Origin: Flammula alnicola
Taxonomy: Eukaryota > Basidiomycota > Agaricomycetes > Agaricales > Strophariaceae
Assembly (NCBI GenBank): GCA_015499995.1
Contig: JADNRV010000051.1
Span: forward strand, 186,001 to 250,000
Length of the DNA: 64,000 nucleotides
Direction of reading: 5' to 3'
Shown: piece after piece, positions 35,264-45,834 of the stretch
How positions within the stretch are numbered: position 1 is the first letter of the stretch
How the letters are laid out: every line of letters starts with the position of its first letter
Position numbers and translations under genes: made by a program
Notes under the pieces: model-generated
Databases searched by the model: none
What the model saw: the letters and a program-made list of their open reading frames with translations, nothing else
Told to the model about the DNA's origin: nothing

Positions 35264-38200
35264 TCATCTTATTCTCGAAGGTCCAGCAACTGCGTTGACC
35301 TCGATACCTCGGGGTGTAATACGCCGAAGTGCTCCGTCGTCAACGTCTGCCATCTCGACATCTTCCGCAGCAGCACCCTGAGAAGGAAGTGCAACAGTTG
35401 GAGGAAGCAAGAACTCCAAGTCCTCGAACAAATGCGGGAACAAGATGGCGAGCATGTCGTCAACTTTATAGATAAAATCGCCTTTCTGAAGGACCTTGCG
35501 CTTCTCGGGGTCATCGACGGCCTGTTCATTCTCTTTGTTGAAAGGCGAAACGCTGACAGTGCCTTTCGAATTTTGAGTTGTATATAAGGATAATCCTTTG
35601 CGAGCGGCGAGGTCAAGAATGTTGCGCTCAATTGTATCTATAACATCCCCTGCTCAGAAAAAACATAGTGCCGAGAGCAATAGTAGACGGAGCTTACCTT
35701 CGGCATAGTAGCAATAGACTAAGTCGAATCCATTTCAAGATCATTAAACTTATTCAATAAAGATCTTAATAAGAATTACTGACCTTCGGTTGGCCGTGTC
35801 TGCCCCAGACGATCGATTCTAGCGATAGCTATAGAACACCATAAGCAATAGATGGCAAGGGTCAAGACGCATTTGGCTTACCCTGTATCTCAAAGCTGTG
35901 GTGGACAACGCTTTCGAGTAAAAACACGCGTGATGCACAAGTTACATTTAGTCCAGCATTTTCTCTTTCTCTGTGTTAGCGGTACTGGTTAGCATGAAGG
36001 AAGAAAAAGAACGGAAAGGCGATCGCACCCATGTAGCAGCAGCACTAGGATATCTGGGTCTGTCCTGAACTTATGAGTTGTGCTTCCGTTTTTAGAGCCT
36101 TGGTCAATGCGTAAACTCCGGATGCCATTTTCTCGAAGAGCATACTCCACAACTAGGTGGGTTGATAATCATGAGTACGATCGAACATTGAATAATGTCT
36201 TACTGTGCAAAGAATCTGCCCAGGCAGAGAAGATAATGCTTTTTGCACCAGGATCGGTATGCTTAAGATGCACCAGATGTCGTACGAGAGTCTGAACCTT
36301 GCTGCCAAAGTCGCCATACGTTTCCATCCTTTGGACTTCCTCGAAAAGAGTCGGATCTGAAGAGACATCAATAAGGAAACATGACGAAGGTCGAAATGTG
36401 TACCAATCGCATTGTAGGTTATTTTGCGATGAGACTGGGGGGCAGGCTCGCCAGCTACAAGCTGCGGTGGTGGTTCTGTTTCGATTGCATTGATAGTAAA
36501 ACGTTGGACAGTGGCAGGATCGATCGCAACTCTACACCCAAGGATGAGACGACAAGCAAAAGACGAGATAATCACGAAAAATCCTACCGACAAACGGGGC
36601 AGGTTTTGCCAGCCTTTCGGAATAGCCAAGCCTTCATGCACATCTAGAGCAAGGTAAGTCACAAAACCACATGTGCAGATGTTCGAAAGTACATACTTCA
36701 CAAAATACATGACCGCTGTGGATGAAATCAGTTCAGCGGTGTTGGATCTAATAAAGATGAGATATTGAAACTAGACGCACCAGTGCGTGACGTAGCCTCG
36801 AGCAAATTCACATCGACACAGGACGCAATCTTTTTCGTCCTCCAAGAAATCACTATTTTGATTTTGGGAAAGATTATCAAGGTAACGGTATCGAGCCCGA
36901 GTGGTGTTCATCTTCGCCTCCACGTTGGCCTTCTCCGTTACACAGACTCGAATGGCAGCCATGACAGACTCTTCTTCCCATTCTACTTCTGCAACAGAGT
37001 CTGATATCTCTTGTAGCTGCCGGAAATACAATATACGCTGGTTAAATGATTTCCGAAGAAGAGTCAAATCAGTTTCTAGCTTGTCATGTAGCGATGCTAT
37101 AATCGACTAGTCAATGCATATCACACAAAGGTTTTCAAGAAACGCACTTTGCTCCGACATGAAAAGCCGGATAGTATCGATAGCGTCTTCAACAATGACT
37201 TTCTCTGGATCTTTGTTATTAAGAATCTTGACATATACACCATGGAGCTCAACCAATATCTGTATGAGAGTGTCATCCAAATTGCGTGGACTGGTAAGAG
37301 TATTGCACTTACGCTCTTGACTGCTCGCCCTTGCAGATGTAACAGGATATCCTTGCGCTGAGTTGACAAGCTATGATGCAGGACTTCGTGCTCTGGCTGG
37401 AGGTCCAATCCTTCAGGTGCCTCTAAAACGATATCAGCCGCCGTCGCTGCTGCCTTCATGGCCGCCTTGGTATGCCGAAGTTGCTTCTCCCGAACATCAT
37501 GGGCTGCGAGCAGAGTACGCTCATTAATTAGAGCTTCACGTCGATCTGCGAGCAAGGCCGCATAGGCCTGCAGGTACGTCTCAGCTTCTCCTTGGTCGTC
37601 CAAGGTCCGCTGATATTCCTGACCATCGGCTTCAGTTTCTCCTGGATTCAATGCCTGTGTAAGGAGATCCATGATATGTGTCCTCCATTTCCACAAGAGC
37701 TCTGCCTGTTCGTTGAGAACTTTCTCGATAATGGCGTTGACTTCTTCCATCTAGGAGACCTCGATATCAGCACTTTACACTCCCAAAGCTCGCGCAAACA
37801 ATGCTTACAAGATCTGCGGACCTAATACCTCCCTGACCGAGCAGCGGAAGCTTAACAAGGAGTTCGGAATGGTTTATCTTCTTCTTCGAAGCATTGCCAC
37901 TGAGGAGTGCCATAGCCTTATTTACATCGTCTTCGGCACCTAACATGTCGAAGAATGGTAAGTAAATCATTGCCAATCAATCGAAAGAGACTGAATATAT
38001 GCGCACTTTTCAAGAGTTGGCGTCTGAGCTTCTCCGCAGTTTGATACGAGGCGTCTTCGTGAGCAGAATCACCCAGAACGTGATACACATCGCCCTGTAG
38101 GAAATTGATCCTATGTAAAATAAGGAGTCCATCACGCAGGCGTTGCTTTATCGCCCTTCGCTTAGTCCGATGTTCTTCTCCTGCGGGTGTCTTTGGCAAA

Positions 38201-41200
38201 TCCTTTTCTTCCGGGTCATCGTCGCCGCCTTCCTCATCTTTATTGTTGTGTTTTTCTCGGGCCTTGCCTTTCCCCGCCTCGTCCGCCGCAGTTGTATCAG
38301 GAGAGTCACCGCGCTGCTGACGTAATAACGCAGCCTCTTCCTTCATTTCTTTGCCCTTCGCGTCATGCTTTGCCAGCATATCGGTGATCTCTTCCAGATA
38401 TTTATTCGTATCTTTCTCTGCCGAATCCAGTGTTCTCAGGGCATTCTGACGGTGGTTCGGAACAGAATCATCCTTTTGCTGGAGCTGAGCATGTCGAATA
38501 AGCAACTGGATCTGTAGTAGAGGTCAGCATCGAAGATAATAATCATACAGAGGCAGCATTACTTTGGCCCTCCAGTCGTCCAACAAATTCTTCCAGTTGA
38601 GATCTCTCATCGACTGGTGATATGTTAAGTAACGACGTACAGACAACGTGCCACCATACTCATACCTGAAGAACTGCATCAATCGTCTTGAGGGTGCCCG
38701 GCTTATAAAGACCTTCGCCTTTCTTCTGTAGTTGACCAACCTACAAAACAATTATGAGCAAGAACGCAGAAGCTAACGACATCTCTACATACCTGAGGAT
38801 GAGTACAGATACCTCGCAAGCGGCGGAGGGAAGACCGTAGCAAGCCGCTGTCTACTTGCCAGTTACTTGTCGCAGCAACTCCTCGCGCATCAAGGCCGAG
38901 GTCAAGTAAAATTTGCTCGAGGGTCTGATCATATACCTGTGCATGCGAGATCAATAACCAATCTTTCGGAGATTATTATAATACGTACATGTCGTTCGAC
39001 CCTGCCTAGTTCAATTCCTACAAGGTATCTCGTTTGTTCAGGAATTGTCAGTTCCGCAGTCACACCAGATTTCATAGTCCTTTACGCGGCGATGTAAGCT
39101 GGTGCGCAGAAAGCCAACAAAGTATGAGATATTTTACCTTATTCCATAATGCTGCAAAAACGAGGCAAATTCTTCCGAAAATCCAGGCTTTAATAGCCTA
39201 TTCCAGAGTCTGAGGCTCCCTACAAGTTGATCTATGCGCAAAAACCTAATTATTTGTATAAGAAGATGGTCCACGAAAAGCATCAATTGGCTTAAACATA
39301 CTTGAGGACGTGAATTAGATCAGACATCTGCGACTTCGCTGGCGTGCCGGAGACAGCGAACGAGGATAAGCGAGGAATGAAAGACACCATCTCTCTACCA
39401 GAAAGATCCAATTCGTTAGTATCGGACAGTGAAGTGACATAATGTAAACGTACGCTGCGCGTCCGCCTCCTACCATCTGCACCTCATCCATCACAACCCG
39501 CTTCCACTCTACCATAACCAGAGGGCTCCGCGCACGTCCAGAGGTCCCGTATTCAGCATCTTCGCGACGAAGACGGTCTGGTGCGGGGCGAGCGACGTAG
39601 ATCTCGGATCGAAGGACGCTGTACGTAGTGATTACCACATCGAACTGGTGCACATAGTCACACCATTCCAGAGGTTTTCCATCCTCGCCCTTTGTGAGAT
39701 CAGTACGATCAGGGCCGTCGTCCATGTCGTCCTTCCCAGCTGCCTTCTTTCCTTTCTTTTTGTCATTGCTGCTATCCTGCTTCCTCGCCTTCTTCTTGCT
39801 CTTTGCATCACTGATTTTCATGCTTGAGATGCGCTCTTGCTCCCTCGCGGTTTGGGTGACGGGTACCTTGACCTTGGTCCATCCGTCATACACCAGGACT
39901 TTAAGAGAAGGTGCATGTGCTGCCAATTCGTCCTTCCACTGAGAAGCTAGAGCTGGAGGCGTGACGATGAGGGTCGACTGCGGAGAAACTATCAACGAGA
40001 GGAATTACAAACATAAAGGCAAAAGCGTACTTTGATGGCCTTAATGTCCAAACGTGAATATGGATCCCATCGAGATAGTGTCGGATTCCAGTCTGGCGGA
40101 GCAGGATTTAATAGTATCAATGCGATGGTTTCTACTGTCTTGCCCAAGCCTGGTTCCTCGGCCAACATGCCACCGTATATAGTCGGCAAAATCGGAGCAG
40201 AATTTAAGAGTTCACCACTTAGGCGATTTATATACCATGTGTGGTTTCCTTCGTGGACTTCCTGCCAGAACGAAAACGCTTTGGAAGAGGTCTGTGGGTC
40301 GATTTTACCTCCCCACGTAACGGACATTCCTTCCCTTTCGAGCAGCCAGGCAACACTTCGTCGCTGGAAAGGAAGAAGAGATGGCAGCAGGGCCTCTGGC
40401 TGCATCGCGGTTTCCGCTGTCGGGGAAAGTAGAGGAGGGGCTGGGCTCAAGGTGGTGTAAAACGAGGAAATGGTGATGGAATTATTGACGTTGGTGGAAC
40501 AAACTTCGTCCGAAATGTAGGCTGCATGCAAGAGCCGCCGTCGCGCATCTTCGAGCGCGAATATACTTTTTTTGTTAGCGCCCTTCGGTATGATATTTTC
40601 GAGTGCCGCAGGAAATGCAAGAGCGACCACGAGCTCTAGTTGGAGAGAAAATTTAGGGAAGCTTGCAGATTGTCCATCCTGAGGATAAATTATCATTTGC
40701 AAGCTGGCTTTAAGATGAGCCTGCCCAGCGTCTTGCAGCGTTCGACATGCCATGAGTAGGTCCGATGAGGAAGACGCGCGGAAATCATTTGAATCGCCAT
40801 CGATGGTAAGTGATGGAATGAGTAATAACCACGTCTTTCCTCTAGAAGACAGGCCAACGACGCGACCCTCGTGCTCGCCAAGTAGGACTTCTCCAAGGTC
40901 AATCATTCTTGGGGAAGAAATAGACTCACTGAGCGAGAGAAGGAGATCGCGAAGAGTTCCATCTTCCGTATCCCACTTTTCAAGCGTGTGGGCCGCCGGT
41001 GCCAAGTACCCAGTTCTACGAGAATCTTCGTCATTCACGTACTGTATCTCAAGCACATGTCGTAGAACAGGAACAATTTCACTGTCGGGATTTATGTGGT
41101 TGCTTGCAACCTCGACTGTTGGGTACTCCACTTCAATTTGCTTCGGCTCCGCACTTTCATCACTGTCCGACTGGCTGCGTCTGGAGCCCACGGAGGTTCT

Positions 41201-41488
41201 TGCGCGTTTACTGCTTCGCGTTTCTCCTTTGGTAGCTTTGCGCTTATTGCTTGATTTAGACACAGAAACATCATCCACCACGGCAGTAGAGACTATGTCC
41301 GTGAACGTGGAAATATTGAGGTTCGGCCTGAAGGCTGTTGTGGGGTAACGAGTTGGCCAGCTATGGACTGCCTGCGCCCTAATGGATTCATTGTGATTAG
41401 AATGTGTCTCACGCATGCGTCTAGACAATTCTTTGTCTTGCAATGGAGGAGGGGAAAGGGAGATATGAACAACGGTGGTGATGGTCAA
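35264..41488 (-). CDS. SNF2-family helicase/RING E3 ligase, SHPRH/IRC20 type
   Basis: A long gene with roughly 20 short introns and about 1,500-1,600 residues. Order: Lys/Arg-rich nuclear-signal region (KSSNKRKATKGE); SNF2 N-lobe with Walker A as EEPGLGKTVE, then STLIVTPPALASQWKDELAA, a charged insert, and the DEVQ box (VVMDEVQMVGGG). Next are SGTPAKSQMSDLIHVLK and a long coiled-coil region. A C3HC4 RING follows (CVLCRCEFARGY, then CGHVFCE and CMKAW, ending KTCPVCR), split by introns near 36.7-36.8 kb. The helicase C-lobe has SIIFSAWADSLHIVEYALRE, IRSLRIDQGSKNG and ENAGLNVTCASRVFLLESVV, then AIARIDRLGQTRP. RING between the two helicase lobes with DEVQ is the SHPRH/Irc20 layout, which ubiquitinates chromatin or PCNA partners in DNA damage tolerance. 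In Walker A the usual DEMGLGKT is EEPGLGKT. An alternative start lies at MRETHSN. Exon edges are not all resolved. Confidence 0.88.
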
Positions 41489-41720
41489 ATAGAGGGAAAG
41501 AAAACGCGATGTGACTCAATATCGGCAACTATTAATTCGTCACTTGTGTGAAAAAACCGCGCTGTCACGATCACGCAGAATTTTAAATCATGTGACTAGT
41601 TAATGACTCGTGCGCGCGAGCTTACGCGCGTCGCGCACAGACGTCTGACGCCCAGGCCGCACATTACACAAAGAAAATACACTATCCTGCTCGATTTGAA
41701 GCGCCCGAAGCGCGTTACAT

Positions 41721-44088
41721 TTACATGGAGGCTTTCCCTCGTGGTTCATATGGCAGTAATAGTGCCAATCCTCCGGCGAGCATTACCAACGCACCTGCGA
41801 TGTAGACTGGAACAGCTGTCGACAGATCAGCGTACAGGGCAATGATAGGGGCCTACAAGAAATGCACATGGTTTTCAGCTGCGATCAGCACCAAGCCCAG
41901 ATTTAGTTCAAATTGCCGTACCATAAGCCCAAAAATTCGTGTTGCAGCAGCAGTCAATGCGTTACCGGTCCCTCTATCTTTGGCTGGGAAGATTTCTGGA
42001 GATATCGCATATAGGATACCGTACATTATCTGAAGCTCGTATCAACATCGTCAAGTTATAACTACATCAACGGAAAATGACATACGTTGCTGAAAAAGGT
42101 GTATCCGCAATTCCATCCGAGCAACGCGTTGGAGGTTCGAGCAATAGTAGTTAAAAGTAGGAAGGTCCCAGTGAGGGCTGTATTCGTGAAGAAGGAGTCA
42201 TTAACGTTTTTGGTAATTTTAGACGAAGAAATGTACTTGCCTGCTGATGCTGCAAGGGCACCCTTGCGTCCTATGCGCGGGATCTCAACGGCCCATGTAG
42301 CCAAGAAGGCAGAAGGGACGCCAACAACGCTAAGAATAAAGGTCTACAATATGTAAATATCCAAAATTTTGCAAAATAACATTGGACATACATTGCGATA
42401 TGTTATGTTGAGAGAAGAGTCACCAAAATGGGCTCCGCGGCTAGCAAGGCTATATCGAAGTTGGCAGATAAAGCAAAGGAGGTATGTAGACTGATTCTCA
42501 CAGGAAAGGCAGGAAATTGTTATAAAGTGTCGATGCTAGTCCGATTATCCCTATTGTTCCTTTCAGTCGCGGGTTAGTGATAATAGACCTTAGGCTGACG
42601 TACCCCATATAGAGATCAACAATGACGTGGAATATGCCATTTTGCGAGTTCGGAAGAGAGATTTTATATGGTCGAGTGTATAGTTCGATGTCCGACTCAA
42701 CGACAACTTCCCAGCTTCATGTTTGCTTTCGGTCTGTCGAGTGGACTCTCCAATTGATGTTAGCTGATCAAGGGTCAAAGAAGAGGTTGTCCCATTATAA
42801 GCAGCAACTTTATGAATGACGGCCACCGCCTTTTCGTCCTCTCCTTTTCCAATGAGATATCGTGGACTCTCCATGAGGTTGAATAGGAAGAAGCGAGCGC
42901 CCCATAGGATAAGGGTGATGCCTCCAAGCGTGAAGAGAAGATATCGCCATCCCATATTTTCAGAGCGCTGACATGTAGTTGAGCCGACCGAGCAGGAGAA
43001 ATTGGCGATCAACGGCCATGCAAGCTGCCAGAAAATAGCTGAAATTGATTGTTTGGATTGGAATATTGAAAGAGGGGTACGAACGAGATTCACAAGCAAC
43101 TGACCCAGACACCAAAATATAGACATGAACGTCAACAAGTACTGATGCGAAGCGGGTGAAAAATCTACATAATAATCAACACTAACTGGAAGTTCCGTAC
43201 AACTTGAAGAACCATGCTCACCAAGGAAAACGGCAGAATCGATTGGCAGGTTTCCTGGTATTAATGTTTTGAACTGTAAGTGATATTTATTTAGGGAAAT
43301 TTCGGCAGTAACCTTACCTCCACCCCAATGCCCATAACAGCCAACAAAGACGCCAATGTTACAAAATTATTCGAGCCCCCTGCTGCAAGCCCAAACGCTC
43401 CAGCTATCAACAAAGTTAAATTAAAGCACCACCTACAGCATGGATACATCAGAATCGTTCAGCCGCTTTAGAAGCGTAAATATCGCACGAACCGTCGACC
43501 CCAAACGTCGGACCCAATACCCCAGAACAGAGCACCGACCAGCAATCCAGCGTTTGCTGCGAGACTCAGGAATGGTGCATCGAAATGGAATTCATCAATC
43601 ACGGGAGTAAGAATCAGGCCTGTGATTAGCTGCTCGAATGACGCGATGAGGAAATATAAATTCGGAGAATATGAGTCAATGACCGACCGGCCAAACGCTA
43701 TCTCTGTAAATTATACGATGTTCAGACATGCAATGTCACAAAATGAAAGAAAGCCGTACGCGAACCATCCGAAGCCTGCTACGAGGAAAAGCATGTACTG
43801 ATCAATCGAACAGAGTCAGCCAGAATCGAAGAGGTCAGTCGGATTTGTCTCCCTTGCCTGGTATTTTCCCATTCCCATCTCCCGGAACGCACGATTCAGA
43901 ACTAAGGTCTTTGCATGATATACAGGATCCAAGATGCCATCCTCGTACATATTTTCAATCGAACCATGATCAGATTTAGAGGATGGCGTGATGACCGCTT
44001 CCGCATTCATGCTGGCCTTTTCGTCATGGCCATTATTCGAGGAGTATTTGGAGGCTGGGTTTGAGCGTTCGGGGTCCGCGATGGCCAT
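41721..44088 (-). CDS. MFS transporter (SV2/YCR023C-like)
   Basis: Multi-exon major facilitator. The N-terminal cytosolic segment (MAIADPERSNPASKY to REMGMGKYQ) is exon 43858-44088. Then YMLFLVAGFGWFADSVWPLI, TGLILTPVIDEFHFD and LAANAGLLVGALFWGIGSDV with WGRR, the MFS motif A. Later come YLLTFMSIFWCLGQLLV, ENMGWRYLLFTLGGITLILW, and the central loop with MESPRYLIGKGEDEKAVAVI, typical of the sugar/SV2-type branch. The C-terminal half has ATWAVEIPRIGRKGALAASA, FLLLTTIARTSNALLGWNCG, and ends PVYIAGALVMLAGGLALLLP then YEPRGKASM. Substrate not predictable. Two introns have GC donors: 43798-43857 (GCAAGG) and 42178-42240 (GCAAGT, length 63, open through). Minor exons between 42.3 and 43.2 kb are only approximately placed. 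Confidence 0.85.
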
Positions 44089-44770
44089 CTCTATCGCTCT
44101 TGTTTAGCGTGAGGGAGGGGGCGACAGAAATCCAGAGATATTGTGAACCTGGGGCTCTTTATGTTAGCACCCGAGATTAAAAATAGGGAGGAAACGAGGA
44201 TGATTGGCTGGCCGAGGTCATCACATGGAGAATGGGTAAGCTTGGGTAAGGCATTGCCGCATTCCAATAGGCTTATCTCCACTGGTCGAACAATCTTGAG
44301 AATTTCACCAATCGGTTATTACGAGCGTCGGAGAGGTGGCATGGAAGAGGAAGCATCGCTGTTCGGACTGTTAGTCTGTGGCGTTTATCGAGCACGAGGC
44401 TTGCCGGAGAACGCCATATCACCAGCTCTTATAGAGCAGTCGACGCTTGCAAGACAGACGTTGTGGGTGGAAGAAGCAAGAAGGACAATTGACTGTACGA
44501 GACAACGGAAACAGGCAAGTATACTGTTGAGCAGGTTAAACAGCGAGTGAGTAAATCTATGAAGTAAAATTAGAACAGGAGAGTTTGTAAGGTTTTATCC
44601 GGGATTCTAGAATCCGCGACATCAGCAGCCTCGCACAGCTGATGCAGCGAAATTCAATCTGGAGTATGAAAGAGTATGCCGGTCTTACGACGAAGGTGAA
44701 GATGACAGTCCAGCGGGACAAGAAATACAGATGACAAGTAGACATTACATACTGGGAACATTATGGGCAA
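44089..44770. other. Intergenic region
   Basis: About 680 bases between the MFS start and the prefoldin stop, both on minus, so mainly the MFS promoter. A 135-codon + strand frame (44143-44550) lacks family features and splice partners and is not called. Confidence 0.45.
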
Positions 44771-45644
44771 CTATCGATCACCCTTTCCTCCAGCCGCAAG
44801 TCGCGCTGCTTCATTTTCCCTGCGCTCTCGCCTTCGTTTCACGTCCCAGTTGTAAACGCGTGCGGTGTTCACTTCCATGATGGTAAGCTGTTCTCTCAAA
44901 AATTCAAGGTCCTCGATGGTGTTGTTCAGGCTCGTCTGCGCGACATCGAGTTTAGATTGGAGCAATGTAATAGCGGCAGGTAACTTGTAGGATAACATGA
45001 CGTTCGCCTGGAGCAAGATGGTGTGAGATAACGGAAAAAGATGCATTTGAAATTAACACACCCCCAGCCACAGGTAGACCGTGTCGGTGTCCTCAAGTTC
45101 AGCTTCAGCGTATAGGGTGTCATTCAGTTCGAACGTGGTTTTCAGAGGTTTCGCTGGCCCATCCTCTTCTTCAAGGTCTTCTAAATCGTCTTCATCCTCC
45201 TTGGCTTTGCTCTTGCCTTCCTGCATTGATCAGTCACATCAAAATGTCATCGAAGGATAGGAAAATGCTCACCCTTCGCTCCTGCAAATACTCAACCATA
45301 TCAATGTCTTTTTGATATCCGGAATCTTCTCCTCAAGACTGGCCCGCCGTTGGGTTAGACTGGAGTCCATGTATCGGTACTTGCTGAGCTTGCGGAAGAA
45401 GACCGTCTGTCACAGGAATCATAAGGATATACGAAAAAACGCGTACGCCAGAGCATCTTGGAAACCTTTTAGTGTTGATTCTACGTCTGCATCTTGGCCA
45501 CCAAGGTATGCATCGACATCGGCCTAGGGTTGTGATCAGCACATTTGGCGTGTGGGCATGCAGAATTCTCACAATAAATGGCGCCTTTGGGATTCCTCGA
45601 GGGTTCTTCTCCTCAGAGAATACTGGTTTAATTTTCGAAGCCAT
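44771..45644 (-). CDS. PFD3: Prefoldin subunit 3 (PAC10/VBP1), one apparent frame break
   Basis: Alpha-type subunit of prefoldin, the hexameric cytosolic chaperone that passes actin and tubulin to CCT. It starts MASKIKPVFSEEKNPRGIPK, then ADVDAYLGGQDADVESTLKG, KYRYMDSSLTQRRASLEEKI and PDIKKTL, an acidic loop (EDEDDLEDLEEEDGPAKPLK), TFELNDTLYAEAELEDTDTV, YLWLGANVMLSYKLPAAITL and a C-terminal coiled coil ending AARLAAGGKGDR. Order and about 190-residue length fit the family. Just after PDIKKTL the frame is lost near 45301 and resumes one base off as MVEYLQERR, a conserved block, consistent with one missing base. The start faces MRD1 across 190 bases. Most likely a functional gene with a consensus error. 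Confidence 0.88.
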
Positions 45645-45834
45645 ACGAGTGAGGATTGGAAAGTTTGGCGGCAACTGTTTCAAGGTAAGACTGCGGCGAT
45701 GGCCGAACTGAGTCTGAATTGGAAAACCATATAAAAACTGTAGGTTTTTTCTTCTGCTCAAGTTCCGCAGGTCCGTACCAATCGTTTCTTTCGTCTTCAA
45801 AAGCTAATATATCGATTCAAGTGTACAGAATCGA
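45645..45834. promoter_or_regulatory. Shared divergent promoter (PFD3 / MRD1)
   Basis: 190 bases between the two start codons. Both genes serve growth (tubulin/actin folding, ribosome assembly), so co-regulation is plausible. No clear motif read. Confidence 0.45.

Noticed and set aside
44143..44550. 135-codon + strand frame between MFS and prefoldin genes
   Set aside because: No family features, no splice signals, lies in a promoter region.
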